A stretch of 64,000 nt of DNA. Origin: Pseudomonas protegens (GTDB lineage: Bacteria > Pseudomonadota > Gammaproteobacteria > Pseudomonadales > Pseudomonadaceae). Position 1 is the stretch's first letter. Each line of letters opens with the position of its first letter. The position numbers were made by a program, and so were the translations under genes. Of this stretch, positions 10,164 through 19,360 are shown piece by piece. The notes beneath the pieces are model-generated. The model saw only the letters and a list, made by a program, of their open reading frames with translations. It was not told the DNA's origin and made no database searches. The stretch covers positions 4,387,001 to 4,451,000 of the forward strand of contig NZ_CP060201.1 in NCBI RefSeq assembly GCF_013407925.2, written 5' to 3'.

Positions 10164-10838
10164 TTAGTCGCGCTCTTCGAGCACGTAGCCCACGCCGCGC
10201 AAGGTGTGGATCAGCTTGCGTTCGAACGGGTCGTCGATCTTCGCTCGCAGGCGGCGGATCGAGACTTCCACCACATTGGTGTCGCAGTCGAAGTTCATGT
10301 CCCAGACAAAGGAAATGATCTGGGTGCGCGACAGCACCACGCCGCTCTGGCGCATCAGCAGGTGCAGCAGGGCGAACTCCTTGGTGGTCAGGTCGATGCG
10401 CTGTTTGCCGCGAAAGGCCCGGTGGCGGCTCTGATCCAGTTCCAGGTCGGCAACGCGCAACACATCCGGCACCGGCTTCTGTTCGCTGCGGCGCATCAGG
10501 GTGCGGACCCGGGCCAGCAACTCGGGAAACTCGAACGGCTTGACCAGGTAATCATCGGCGCCCAGGTCCAGGCCGCGAATCTTGTCCGCCAGTCGTCCCT
10601 GGGCGGTCAGCATCATGACCCGGGTGTTGCTGTTCTGGCGGATCTGCGACAGCACTCCCCAGCCATCGATCTGCGGCAGGTTGACGTCGAGGATCACCAG
10701 ATCGTAGGCGTGCTGGCGGGTCAGGTGCAGGCCATCCGCGCCGGTATTGGCGCAATCCACCACGTAACCGCTTTCGGTCAGTCCCTGATGCAGGTACTCG
10801 GCAGTTTTGAGTTCGTCTTCGATAACCAGGATTCGCAT
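10164..10838 (-). CDS. Heavy-metal type OmpR/PhoB response regulator
   Basis: A 224-residue two-component regulator. The receiver domain (residues 1-115) has the acidic pocket (IEDE), the phosphoacceptor aspartate in LVILDVNLP, and the conserved lysine in DDYLVKPF. The winged-helix effector ends with [37 protein letters not shown], the form seen in CopR/CusR/CzcR heavy-metal regulators. The start at 10838 places MRILVIEDE at the N-terminus, excluding a spurious extension. It is divergent from the RND efflux operon, its probable target. No histidine kinase gene follows it. Confidence 0.88.
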   Translation of the reverse strand: MRILVIEDELKTAEYLHQGLTESGYVVDCANTGADGLHLTRQHAYDLVILDVNLPQIDGWGVLSQIRQNSNTRVMMLTAQGRLADKIRGLDLGADDYLVKPFEFPELLARVRTLMRRSEQKPVPDVLRVADLELDQSRHRAFRGKQRIDLTTKEFALLHLLMRQSGVVLSRTQIISFVWDMNFDCDTNVVEVSIRRLRAKIDDPFERKLIHTLRGVGYVLEERD

Positions 10839-11223
10839 GCGGGTGAGGTTCTCGGTGAATAACGGGCAGTCGGGAAAGTTGCTGGAAACAGTGCTGAAGA
10901 TGCGCGGCAAGTGTGCTCGCTGCAATCCACTTGAAACGATCTTAAAAGTTGAGCGGCGATTGTTTTAAAACCTGCGGTGCACTCGCTTTCAATGCCCGGA
11001 TGTTAATACAGAACCTTGAGCCAGAGCCTTGGCTAACGGATTTGTAATCTTTGCGCCACCCTGCTGATAAGCGCTGAAAGTTACCCTGGGTTGAACTTGA
11101 AACTCTTTCTGCCAATGGGCGCAGTGTTGCAGTTTCATATCGGCCGGGGCCTCTTTGTATATCCCTCGATATGTTTCGCGCCGCGTTGCAGACACTTTGC
11201 CTCACCAGGGGCCGGAACCTGTT
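10839..11223. promoter_or_regulatory. Divergent control region between response regulator and RND efflux operon
   Basis: 385 bp with no convincing gene. It must contain the promoters of the response regulator (leftward) and the CzcCBA-like operon (rightward). I found no clear heavy-metal regulator palindrome by eye. A TTTTAAAA-containing AT-rich stretch near 10965 is the most promoter-like part on the regulator side. Confidence 0.5.
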
Positions 11224-12474
11224 ATGCCGACTTTCCCGAGAACACCCGCCCGGGCTGCGCCGACCTGCCGCTGGATGCTGTGGCTGGTCCTGGCAGCGGC
11301 GCCGCTGAGCGTTGCCCAGGCCTCCGTCTTGAGCCTGGACAGTGCCCTGGCCAAGGCCTTTGCCAACAACCCCGAACTGGCCGCCGCGCGCTGGGAGATC
11401 GACATCGCCCAAGGCGCACGGCAGCAGGCCGGGTTGCTGCCCAACCCGGTGCTGTCGGTGGACGCCGAGGACACCCGCAGGGATTCGCGCACCACCGCGG
11501 TCAAGCTCAGCCAGGCGCTGGAGCTGGGCGGCAAGCGTGGCGCCCGGGTGGAGCTGGCCAGCCGTGGCCAGGAGCTGGCCGCCCTGGAGCTGGAGCGGCG
11601 CGGTATCGAGCTGCGGGCCGATGTTCTGCAGGCTTACTACGCCGCGCTGCGGGCCCAGGAGCGCACCCAACTGGCCGGGCGTTCGCTGGCCCTGGCCGAA
11701 CGCGGGGTCAGCGTGGCCCAGGGGCGGGTCAAGGCCGGCAAGGCCTCGCCGGTGGAAGCCACCCGGGCCCAGGTGCAACTGGCCGAGGTTCGGCTGGAGC
11801 TCAGCCGGGGGCAGATGGAGCAGGGCGATGCCTATCGGCAGTTGGCCAGGATCATTGGCAGCGCCGCCGCGGAGTTCTCGGCGGTGCAGGAACCGCCCCG
11901 CGCGCTGAGCACGCTGCCGGCCTCGGCGCAGTTGTTGAGCCGCTTGCCGGAGACTGCGCAGTTGCGCCTGGCGGAGCAGGAAATCCTTCAGCGCGAGGCG
12001 TCCCTGGGGTTGGAGAAGGCCCAGCGCATTCCCGATCTGGACGTCAGCATCGGCAGCCAGTACGACGCCGGCGCCCGTGAGCGGGTCAATCTGCTGGGCC
12101 TGTCCATGCCGCTGCCGCTGTTCAACCGCAACCAGGGCAATGTGCTGTCCGCCGCCCGTCGCAGCGATCAGGCCCGGGACCTGCGCAATGCCACCGAGCT
12201 GCGCCTGCGCAGTGAAACCCGCCAGGCCCTGGAGCAATGGAGCACCGCCAGCGGCGAAGTGCAGGCCTTCAATCAGACCATCCTGCCCGCCGCCCAACGC
12301 GCGGTGGACAGCGCCACCCGGGGCTTCGAAATGGGCAAGTTCAGTTTCCTCGAAGTGCTGGACGCCCAACGCACGCTGATCGGCGCCCGCAGCCAGTACC
12401 TCGCCGCCGTGGCGCAAACCACCGATGCCCGGGTGCGGATCGAACGCATCTACGGCGACCTCAGCCGCTGGTGA
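11224..12474 (+). CDS. czcC: Outer-membrane factor of heavy-metal RND efflux (CzcC family)
   Basis: A 416-residue TolC-like outer-membrane channel subunit. Residues 1-38 form a signal peptide ending AQA-S; the rest has the duplicated coiled-coil pattern of the outer membrane efflux family, including NPELAAARWEID, NLLGLSMPLPLFNRNQG and GKFSFLEVLDAQRTL. With CzcB and CzcA it would form an envelope-spanning pump for divalent cations. The start at 11224 is the first ATG giving a proper signal peptide. Its stop overlaps the start of a small ORF (GTGA). Metal specificity (Co/Zn/Cd versus Cu/Ag) is not certain; the partner CzcA favours Co/Zn/Cd. Confidence 0.85.
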   Translation: MPTFPRTPARAAPTCRWMLWLVLAAAPLSVAQASVLSLDSALAKAFANNPELAAARWEIDIAQGARQQAGLLPNPVLSVDAEDTRRDSRTTAVKLSQALELGGKRGARVELASRGQELAALELERRGIELRADVLQAYYAALRAQERTQLAGRSLALAERGVSVAQGRVKAGKASPVEATRAQVQLAEVRLELSRGQMEQGDAYRQLARIIGSAAAEFSAVQEPPRALSTLPASAQLLSRLPETAQLRLAEQEILQREASLGLEKAQRIPDLDVSIGSQYDAGARERVNLLGLSMPLPLFNRNQGNVLSAARRSDQARDLRNATELRLRSETRQALEQWSTASGEVQAFNQTILPAAQRAVDSATRGFEMGKFSFLEVLDAQRTLIGARSQYLAAVAQTTDARVRIERIYGDLSRW

Positions 12475-12629
12475 AAACCGGGCTGCGGGGCCTGGTCTGT
12501 CTGCTCGCCATGCTGGTCAGCGATTGCAGCGCAGTACCCGGGACGCCACCTGAGGAGCCGCCCCGGCACTGGTGTGTCCATGAATGGCATCGGGCCCTCG
12601 ACGACTTTTTCTTTTCGCCTACCTCGTAA
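12471..12629 (+). CDS. Small exported/lipoprotein-like protein inside the czc operon
   Basis: A 52-residue ORF whose GTG start overlaps the czcC stop (GTGA), indicating translational coupling. It has a short basic-hydrophobic leader (LRGLVCLLAMLVSDC) and a compact C-terminal part with WCVHEWHRALDDFFF, containing two histidines and a cysteine that could bind metal. The SDC site is a poor lipobox. No named family is recognised. Its position between the channel and fusion-protein genes suggests an accessory role in metal efflux. Confidence 0.55.
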   Translation: MKTGLRGLVCLLAMLVSDCSAVPGTPPEEPPRHWCVHEWHRALDDFFFSPTS

Positions 12630-12671
12630 GGCGCCTCGTGCGCTGCCGCACCTCGATTCTCAGGAGTACCC

Positions 12672-13856
12672 ATGGATAAGAAACGCAGCCTGATGATGGC
12701 CATTGCCGCGGTATTTGGTCTGGGAGCGGCGGCCCTGCTGTTGCCGGGCCTGTCCGCCCCTGCGGCGCCTGCCGGCGCCAAGCTTCCTGATGTGGCCGAG
12801 CCGGTCGGGCACGGCGCCGAGGAGCCCGAGGGGCACCTGGAGCTCAGCGCCGAGCAGATCCAGGCCGCCGGGATCGAGCTGGCCGAGGCCGGTCCGCGGC
12901 AGCTCAAGCGAGTGCTGAGCCTGCCGGGGGAAATCCGTTTCGACGAGGATCGCACCTCCCACATCGTGCCCCGGGCCGCCGGGGTCGTGGAGTCGGTGCA
13001 GGTCAATCTGGGGCAGTCGGTCAAGCGCGGCGAGCTGCTGGCGGTGATCGCCAGCCCGCAGGTGTCCGACCAGCGCAGCGAGCTGGCAGCCGCCGGGCGG
13101 CGGGTGGAGCTGGCCCGTACCACCTTCGAGCGCGAGCGGCAGTTGTGGATCGATCAGATCTCCGCCGAACAGGATTACCTGCTGGCGCGCCAGAACCTGC
13201 AAGAAGCACAAATCGCCCTCAACAACGCCCGACAGAAGATCCAGGCCCTGAGTGGCAGCGCCCAGCTGGCGGGGGGCAACCGCTATGAAATGCGCGCGCC
13301 GTTCGACGCCGTGGTGGTGGAAAAGCACCTCAGCGTCGGCGAGGTGGTGAGCGAGAACAGCGCGGCCTTCACCCTCTCGGACCTGTCCCGGGTCTGGGCC
13401 ACTTTTGGGGTATTCCCCAAGGATCTGGACAAGGTCCGGGTCGGCCAGCCCGTGAGTGTCAGCTCCAGCGAACTGGGGACCCAGGTCCAGGGCCAGGTGG
13501 CCTATGTCGGCAGCCTGCTGGGGGAACAGACCCGAACCGCCACGGTGCGGGTGACCCTGGCCAACCCGAATGACGCCTGGCGTCCGGGGTTGTTCGTCGC
13601 GGTGCAGGTGGCCACCGAAACCTTCGAGGCGCCGGTCAGCGTGCCGCAGAGCGCGATCCAGACCGTGGAGGAACGGCCGTCGGTGTTTGTCCGGGTGGCC
13701 GAGGGCTTCCAGGCCACGCCGGTAGTCATCGGCGCCACCCAGGACGGTTTCGTCGAGGTCCGCGAAGGGCTGGCGGCCGGGGCCCAGGTGGCCACCCGCG
13801 GCAGTTTCACCCTCAAGTCCGAACTGGGCAAAGGCGCGGCCGACCACGGCCATTGA
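12672..13856 (+). CDS. czcB: Periplasmic adaptor of heavy-metal RND efflux (CzcB family)
   Basis: A 394-residue membrane fusion protein. An N-terminal membrane anchor/signal is followed by a histidine-containing acidic linker (EPVGHGAEEPEGH), the barrel-sandwich half-motif PRAAGVVESVQVNLGQSV, a coiled-coil hairpin (residues about 130-195) and the matching lipoyl half MRAPFDAVVVEKHLSVGEVV. The C-terminus ends in DHGH. It connects CzcA to the CzcC channel. A 42-bp gap separates it from the small upstream ORF, and czcA starts 26 bp later. Confidence 0.87.
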   Translation: MDKKRSLMMAIAAVFGLGAAALLLPGLSAPAAPAGAKLPDVAEPVGHGAEEPEGHLELSAEQIQAAGIELAEAGPRQLKRVLSLPGEIRFDEDRTSHIVPRAAGVVESVQVNLGQSVKRGELLAVIASPQVSDQRSELAAAGRRVELARTTFERERQLWIDQISAEQDYLLARQNLQEAQIALNNARQKIQALSGSAQLAGGNRYEMRAPFDAVVVEKHLSVGEVVSENSAAFTLSDLSRVWATFGVFPKDLDKVRVGQPVSVSSSELGTQVQGQVAYVGSLLGEQTRTATVRVTLANPNDAWRPGLFVAVQVATETFEAPVSVPQSAIQTVEERPSVFVRVAEGFQATPVVIGATQDGFVEVREGLAAGAQVATRGSFTLKSELGKGAADHGH

Positions 13857-13882
13857 TCGGTCACAGCAGAGAGTGCTTTCCC

Positions 13883-16800
13883 ATGTTTGAACGCATCATT
13901 CAATTTGCCATCGAGCAGCGCATCATCGTTTTGTTGGCGGTGCTGCTGATGGCCGGCGTCGGCATCGCCAGCTACCAGAAACTGCCGATCGACGCGGTGC
14001 CGGACATCACCAACGTCCAGGTGCAGATCAACTCGGCGGCGCCGGGTTTTTCGCCGCTGGAAACCGAGCAGCGCATCACCTTTCCCATCGAAACCGCCAT
14101 GGCCGGGTTGCCGGGCTTGCAGCAGACCCGTTCGCTGTCGCGCTCGGGCCTGTCCCAGGTCACGGTGATCTTCAAGGACGGCACCGACCTGTTCTTCGCC
14201 CGGCAACTGGTCAACGAGCGGCTGCAGGTGGCCCGCGAGCAATTGCCTGAAGGCGTGGAGGCGGTGATGGGGCCGATCTCCACCGGCCTCGGGGAAATCT
14301 TCCTGTGGACCGTGGAAGCCGAGGACGGCGCGCGCAAGGAGGACGGCACGCCCTACACCCCCACCGACCTGCGGGTGATCCAGGACTGGATCATCAAGCC
14401 GCAACTGCGCAACGTGCAGGGCGTGGCCGAGATCAACACCATCGGCGGCTTCGCCAAGGAGTACCAGATCGCCCCCGATCCCAAGCGCCTGGCGGCTTAC
14501 CGGCTGACCCTGAATGACCTGGTGACGGCCCTGGAGCGCAACAACGCCAACGTCGGCGCCGGCTACATCGAGCGCAGCGGCGAGCAGTTGCTGATCCGCG
14601 CGCCGGGGCAACTGGCGTCCATCGAGGACATCGCCAACATCGTCATCAGCAGCAGCGACGGCACGCCGATCCGCGTGCGCAACGTCGCCCAGGTGCAGAT
14701 CGGCCGCGAACTGCGCACCGGCGCGGCCACCGAGAATGGCCGGGAAGTGGTGTTGGGCACGGTGTTCATGCTGATCGGCGAGAACAGCCGCAGCGTGTCC
14801 CAGGCGGTGGCGAAGAAACTTGAGGAGATCAACCGTTCACTGCCCGAAGGGGTGGTGGCGGTCACCGTCTACGACCGCACCAACCTGGTGGAAAAAGCCA
14901 TCGCCACCGTGAAGAAGAACCTCTTCGAGGGCGCGCTGCTGGTGATCGTGATTCTGTTCCTGTTCCTGGGCAATATCCGCGCCGCGCTGATCACCGCCCT
15001 GGTGATCCCGCTGTCGATGCTGTTCACCTTCACCGGCATGTTCAGCAACAGGGTCAGTGCCAACCTGATGAGCCTCGGCGCCCTGGATTTCGGCATCATC
15101 GTCGACGGCGCGGTGGTGATCGTCGAGAACGCCATCCGCCGCCTGGCCCATGCCCAGCAGCACCACGGGCGCATGCTGACCCGCTCCGAACGCCTGCATG
15201 AAGTCTTCGCCGCGGCCAAGGAGGCACGCCGCGCGCTGATCTTCGGCCAGCTGATCATCATGGTGGTGTACCTGCCGATCTTTGCCCTGACCGGGGTGGC
15301 CGGGAAGATGTTCCACCCCATGGCCTTCACCGTGGTCATGGCGTTGCTGGGGGCGATGATCCTGTCGGTGACCTTTGTCCCGGCGGCCATTGCGCTGTTC
15401 GTCACCGGCAAGGTCAAGGAAGAGGAAAACCTGCTGGTGCGCAGCGCCAAGCGTGGCTACGCGCCGGTGCTGGACTGGGTCATGGGCCATCGTGCGCCGA
15501 CCTTCGCCCTGGCGGCGGCGATCTTGCTGGGCAGCGCGGTGCTGGCCAGTCGCATGGGCAGCGAATTCATCCCCAGCCTCAGCGAAGGCGACTTCGCCCA
15601 ACAGGCTTTGCGGGTGCCCGGCACCAGCCTCACGCAGTCGGTGGACATGCAGCAGCGCCTGGAGAAAACCCTGCTGGCGCAGGTGCCGGAGATCGAGCGG
15701 GTGTTTGCCCGCACCGGCACCGCGGAGATTGCCTCGGACCCGATGCCGCCGAATATTTCCGACAGCTACCTGATGCTCAAGCCCAAGGCCCAGTGGCCCG
15801 ACCCGGGCAAGTCCCGCGAGGCCCTGATCGCCGATATCCAGCGCGCCAGCGCCCGGGTGCCGGGCAGTGCCTACGAACTGTCGCAGCCGATCCAGCTGCG
15901 TTTCAACGAGCTGATTTCCGGGGTGCGCAGCGATGTCGCGGTCAAGGTGTTCGGTGACGACATGACCGTGCTGAACAAGACCGCCAATGAAATCGCCACG
16001 GCCCTGCAGGGTTTGTCCGGCGCCTCGGAAGTCAAGGTCGAGCAGACCTCCGGCCTGCCGGTGCTGACCATCAATATCGACCGCGACAAGGCCGCGCGTT
16101 TCGGCCTCAACGTGGGCGATGTGCAAGACACCATCGCGGTGGCGGTGGGCGGGCGTCAGGCCGGCACCCTGTATGAAGGCGACCGGCGCTTCGACATGGT
16201 GGTGCGTCTGTCTGACCAGTTGCGCACCGACATCGACGGCCTGTCGCGGCTGCTGATCCCGATACCGGCGACCGCGGGCACGGCCAACGGGCAGATCGGC
16301 TTTATCGCCCTGTCGGAAGTGGCCAGCCTCGACCTGGTCCTGGGACCCAATCAGGTCAGCCGCGAAAACGGCAAGCGCCTGGTGATCGTCAGCGCCAACG
16401 TGCGCGGTCGCGACATCGGCTCCTTTGTCGAAGAGGCCACCTCGCGGATTGCCGACAAGGTCAAAGTGCCTGCGGGGTACTGGACCACCTGGGGCGGCCA
16501 GTTCGAGCAGTTGCAGGAGGCCTCCCAGCGTCTGCAAGTGGTGGTGCCGGTGGCGCTGCTGCTGGTGTTCGGCTTGCTGTTCATGATGTTCAACAACCTC
16601 AAGGACGGCCTGCTGGTGTTCACCGGCATTCCCTTTGCCTTGACCGGTGGGATCATGGCCCTGTGGCTGCGGGACATCCCGCTATCGATCTCGGCGGGGG
16701 TAGGGTTCATTGCCTTGTCGGGTGTTGCGGTGCTCAACGGCCTGGTGATGATTGCCTTTATCCGCAACCTGCGCGAGGAGGGGCGTTCGCTGTCCGTGGC

Positions 16801-17020
16801 GATTCATGAAGGCGCCCTGACCCGTTTGCGCCCGGTGCTGATGACCGCTCTGGTGGCGTCCCTGGGCTTCATCCCCATGGCCCTGGCCACCGGCACCGGC
16901 GCCGAAGTGCAACGGCCCCTGGCGACCGTGGTGATTGGCGGCATCCTGTCGTCCACCGTCCTCACCTTGCTGGTGCTGCCTGCCCTGTACCAATGGGCGC
17001 ACCGCAAGGAAGAGGATTAG
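13883..17020 (+). CDS. czcA: Heavy-metal RND transporter (CzcA family)
   Basis: A 1045-residue inner-membrane proton/metal antiporter, full length for the HME-RND family. The transmembrane motif DFGIIVDGAVVIVENAIRR near residues 405-420 carries the paired acidic residues typical of CzcA-type Co/Zn/Cd pumps rather than CusA. Other family markers are PIDAVPDITNVQVQ near residue 35 and the LRPVLMTALVASLGFIPMA segment near the C-terminus. ATG 13883 is preferred to an upstream ATG because it has an AGAGAG site and gives the conserved MFERIIQFAIEQR start. It is the last gene of the operon. Confidence 0.92.
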   Translation: MFERIIQFAIEQRIIVLLAVLLMAGVGIASYQKLPIDAVPDITNVQVQINSAAPGFSPLETEQRITFPIETAMAGLPGLQQTRSLSRSGLSQVTVIFKDGTDLFFARQLVNERLQVAREQLPEGVEAVMGPISTGLGEIFLWTVEAEDGARKEDGTPYTPTDLRVIQDWIIKPQLRNVQGVAEINTIGGFAKEYQIAPDPKRLAAYRLTLNDLVTALERNNANVGAGYIERSGEQLLIRAPGQLASIEDIANIVISSSDGTPIRVRNVAQVQIGRELRTGAATENGREVVLGTVFMLIGENSRSVSQAVAKKLEEINRSLPEGVVAVTVYDRTNLVEKAIATVKKNLFEGALLVIVILFLFLGNIRAALITALVIPLSMLFTFTGMFSNRVSANLMSLGALDFGIIVDGAVVIVENAIRRLAHAQQHHGRMLTRSERLHEVFAAAKEARRALIFGQLIIMVVYLPIFALTGVAGKMFHPMAFTVVMALLGAMILSVTFVPAAIALFVTGKVKEEENLLVRSAKRGYAPVLDWVMGHRAPTFALAAAILLGSAVLASRMGSEFIPSLSEGDFAQQALRVPGTSLTQSVDMQQRLEKTLLAQVPEIERVFARTGTAEIASDPMPPNISDSYLMLKPKAQWPDPGKSREALIADIQRASARVPGSAYELSQPIQLRFNELISGVRSDVAVKVFGDDMTVLNKTANEIATALQGLSGASEVKVEQTSGLPVLTINIDRDKAARFGLNVGDVQDTIAVAVGGRQAGTLYEGDRRFDMVVRLSDQLRTDIDGLSRLLIPIPATAGTANGQIGFIALSEVASLDLVLGPNQVSRENGKRLVIVSANVRGRDIGSFVEEATSRIADKVKVPAGYWTTWGGQFEQLQEASQRLQVVVPVALLLVFGLLFMMFNNLKDGLLVFTGIPFALTGGIMALWLRDIPLSISAGVGFIALSGVAVLNGLVMIAFIRNLREEGRSLSVAIHEGALTRLRPVLMTALVASLGFIPMALATGTGAEVQRPLATVVIGGILSSTVLTLLVLPALYQWAHRKEED

Positions 17021-17065
17021 CCCCCTCTGTAGGCTGAGTGTTGGCGAAGGTGCGCTTGCGGGCGC

Positions 17066-17089
17066 CTTCGCTGGCAAGCCAGCTCCTAC
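17066..17089. repeat. Pseudomonas REP element
   Basis: A single extragenic palindrome copy with the core CTTCGCTGGCAAGCCAGCTC, the common REP type in fluorescent pseudomonads, just downstream of czcA. It forms one arm of a cluster with the next REP pair. Confidence 0.75.
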
Positions 17090-17116
17090 GGAGGGCAGGT
17101 GCATCGGGTCAATTCT

Positions 17117-17183
17117 TGTGGCAGCCGGCTTGCCGGCGAAGGCGTTCATGAGGATGTCTTCGCCGGCAAGTCGGCTCCTGCAG
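17117..17183. repeat. REP doublet (REPIN)
   Basis: Two inverted REP cores (GCAGCCGGCTTGCCGGCGAA and CTTCGCCGGCAAGTCGGCTC) face each other over a short spacer, as in REPINs mobilised by RAYT transposases. No RAYT gene is in this window. Confidence 0.75.
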
Positions 17184-17202
17184 GATGGTGCTCAATGGGC
17201 AG

Positions 17203-17283
17203 GCAAAAAAAAGCGCCCCATGCGGGACGCTAAAAATTCATCTCTTTCCAAAGGAGCATCCAAAAAACGCTTCAAGAGATGAA
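17203..17283 (-). terminator. Tandem hairpins ending the small secreted-protein gene
   Basis: Read on the minus strand, a hairpin with 10-bp arms (TTCATCTCTT ... AAGAGATGAA, 17236-17283) is followed by a short T-run, then a second GC-rich hairpin (GCGTCCC ... GGGGCGC) followed directly by eight T residues at 17205-17212. The second is a good intrinsic terminator for the gene at 17306-17524. Confidence 0.75.
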
Positions 17284-17305
17284 TGTGCTCGGTGGGCAGG
17301 GGCCG

Positions 17306-17524
17306 TTAAATATCTTCCTCGGCCGCTGCTGTGGAAGCATCGCGAGGGGCTGTGCCGGTGTCGCCCGTGGCCGCGGTTTGCTGGTTGGCGTCGCCGTGAA
17401 TCTGTTCCTGGCTGGCCAGGAAGGCGTCACGCATTTGCTGCGGCCGTTCGCTGCCGTCGTCGGCCAAGGTGGTGAAGCTGGTGCTGGCCAGAAGGCCGAT
17501 CAACAACAGTTGGGTTGGGCGCAT
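17306..17524 (-). CDS. Small secreted protein of unknown function
   Basis: A 72-residue protein with a signal peptide (LLLIGLLASTSFTTLA) and a polar, low-complexity mature part rich in Ala, Thr, Asp and Gln that ends in acidic residues. The start at 17524 has GGGAGT eight bases upstream; a longer frame to 17563 lacks a site. It is bounded downstream by a clear terminator, supporting a real transcription unit. No domain is recognised. Confidence 0.65.
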   Translation of the reverse strand: MRPTQLLLIGLLASTSFTTLADDGSERPQQMRDAFLASQEQIHGDANQQTAATGDTGTAPRDASTAAAEEDI

Positions 17525-17667
17525 GGATGGACTCCCGAGAAGCTCTTGGACCGTGGTAAACACGGCGGATTTGAGTGTGCTCGGGAGTATAGGGAGGCCA
17601 ACCTAACGAGAAGGTGAGGCCGATATTACAGTTCTGAAAGGCGTGAGTCTGTGAAGAAGTTTTAACA

Positions 17668-17691
17668 CCGGGCAGGCCGCAACCTGCCCGG
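17668..17691 (-). terminator. 9-bp stem-loop after the OprD-family porin gene
   Basis: A perfect stem CCGGGCAGG ... CCTGCCCGG with a 6-nt loop lies ten bases past the porin stop. On the minus strand it is followed by GTGTTAAAACTT, a weak U-tract. Confidence 0.6.
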
Positions 17692-17700
17692 GCAGACGCT

Positions 17701-19029
17701 CTAGAGCAGGGCCAGCGGGTACTCGACGATCAGCCGGAATTCCTCCAGGTCGGATTCGAACTGGCTGGAACGGATGGTCGCCTGGCGGATGCGCAGGGAC
17801 AGGTCCTTGAGCGTGCCGTCCTGGAACACGTACTTGGCTTCGATGTCCCGTTCCCAGCGACGTTGATCGGTCAGTGGATCACCGGCGGCGTCGCGGCGCA
17901 TGTACACCGAGTTGGCGTGGCTGTAGTCGGCGCCGCTACCGCGGGCGTAACGGCTCATGAACGACAGACCGGGAATGCCGAAGGTCTGCATGTCGAGGTC
18001 GTAGCGGACCATCCACGAGCGTTCCTTGGGCGAGTTGAAGTCGCTGTACTGGATCGAGTTGTCGAGAAAGATCGAGTCCGACTGGCGCAGGTAGTCGAAG
18101 TCGTCATTGCCGTTGTTGCGCTGGTGCGACAGGGCCAGGGTGTGGGCGCCGTAGGTGGCGCCGACCTTGGCGCTCCAGATGTTGTTGTCGAACTCGCCCA
18201 GCAGTTTCTTGCCCTCGTCCACGGCCTTGTAGTAGTTGAAGCCGCTGAACAGGGTCAGGTCGTCGGACACCGGGTAGTTCACCGCCGTGCCGAAGTAGTA
18301 CTGATCCCAGGCGTCTTTCAGGCGGCTGCTGTAGAGGCTGAAACTGAGGTTGGGGTTGAGCTTGTAGTCGCCACCGAAGTAGCCGACCCAGGGCGAGTCG
18401 ACCTTGCCGGCGTAGAAGGTGGCGAAGCCGTCGCGCATGCCGCTGCTGTCGGGCTGGCTCATGGCGTGCAGGCGCCCGCCCTGCAGGTTGAGGCCGTCGA
18501 GGCTGGTGTTTTCCAGGGTCACCCCGCGAAAGCTTTCCGGCAGCAGGCGCGAGTCGCCGTAGTGCACCACCGGGGTCTTGGGGAACACGTCGCCGACTTT
18601 CACCACGGTGTCCAGGGCCCGCAGTTTCACCGCGCCGCCGGCCTTGCCGTAGCCGTCGGCGGGCGCGTTGTCGTGGTTCACCGGCAGCATGCCGAAGGAG
18701 CCACGGCCGCCGCTGCGCCCGCTGCCGGAGTCGAGCTTGAGGCCGTACATGGCAAAGGCGTCGATGCCGAAGCCGACTGTGCCCTGGGTGAAACCGGACT
18801 CGAACCGGCCGATCAGGCCCTGGGCCCAGGCTTCGGAATAGCCGTTGCCGGTGGGGCTGGACTGGCCTTTGCGGTCGTCGCGGTTGAAGTAGTAGTTGCG
18901 CAGCAGCAGGTCGAGGCGGCTGCCTTCGATAAAGCCTTCGGGGCGTTCCTCGGCGGCCACCGCGGCCACGGGACACAGTCCCAGGACCGCGGCGAGCACG
19001 GACAGGGACAAGGGGGGATTGATACGCAT
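17701..19029 (-). CDS. OprD-family outer-membrane porin
   Basis: A 442-residue precursor with a cleavable signal peptide (SLSVLAAVLGLCPVAAVAA) and the OprD pattern: FIEGSRLDLLLRNYYFNRDD at the mature N-terminus, AWAQGLIGRFESGFTQGTVGFGIDAFAMYGLKLD, and a C-terminal beta-strand ending in hydrophobic residues (EYPLALL) though not in the usual terminal phenylalanine. Such channels take up basic amino acids or small carboxylates. The subfamily, and so the substrate, cannot be fixed here. It is monocistronic with a hairpin behind it. Confidence 0.88.
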   Translation of the reverse strand: MRINPPLSLSVLAAVLGLCPVAAVAAEERPEGFIEGSRLDLLLRNYYFNRDDRKGQSSPTGNGYSEAWAQGLIGRFESGFTQGTVGFGIDAFAMYGLKLDSGSGRSGGRGSFGMLPVNHDNAPADGYGKAGGAVKLRALDTVVKVGDVFPKTPVVHYGDSRLLPESFRGVTLENTSLDGLNLQGGRLHAMSQPDSSGMRDGFATFYAGKVDSPWVGYFGGDYKLNPNLSFSLYSSRLKDAWDQYYFGTAVNYPVSDDLTLFSGFNYYKAVDEGKKLLGEFDNNIWSAKVGATYGAHTLALSHQRNNGNDDFDYLRQSDSIFLDNSIQYSDFNSPKERSWMVRYDLDMQTFGIPGLSFMSRYARGSGADYSHANSVYMRRDAAGDPLTDQRRWERDIEAKYVFQDGTLKDLSLRIRQATIRSSQFESDLEEFRLIVEYPLALL

Positions 19030-19360
19030 GGGGTCGCTCCTGAGTGTTGGCAGCTATCAACTTTTATATCGCCGGAGGCGTTCTTATTGGGCTCGACCAA
19101 CAGGCGCGGTAACGCCCTGCAAGTCGGCGTCGATAGTTGCAAACGGCAGATAACGGCGCGGTGACCCGCTGATTACAATTGTGCAAGAAAGGCTCGTCGA
19201 CAGAGGCCGGCGGCGTCCCTGAAACCCCGCTGAACCGGGGGGTGGATGGCGCACCGGGGCGGCGTGCGCAGGCGCATGACAGATAAGTAATGTGCCCGCG
19301 ATCATTCTGAAAGGGTCGGTTGCTTATCCTCGCCGCTGTCAACTGGACGAGGAAACTGTC
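19030..19360. promoter_or_regulatory. Divergent intergenic region between porin and DUF2790 gene
   Basis: 331 bp without a credible gene. It should hold the promoters of both flanking genes. TTGCTTATCCT near 19320 resembles a -10 region for the rightward gene. I see no recognisable operator. Confidence 0.4.
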
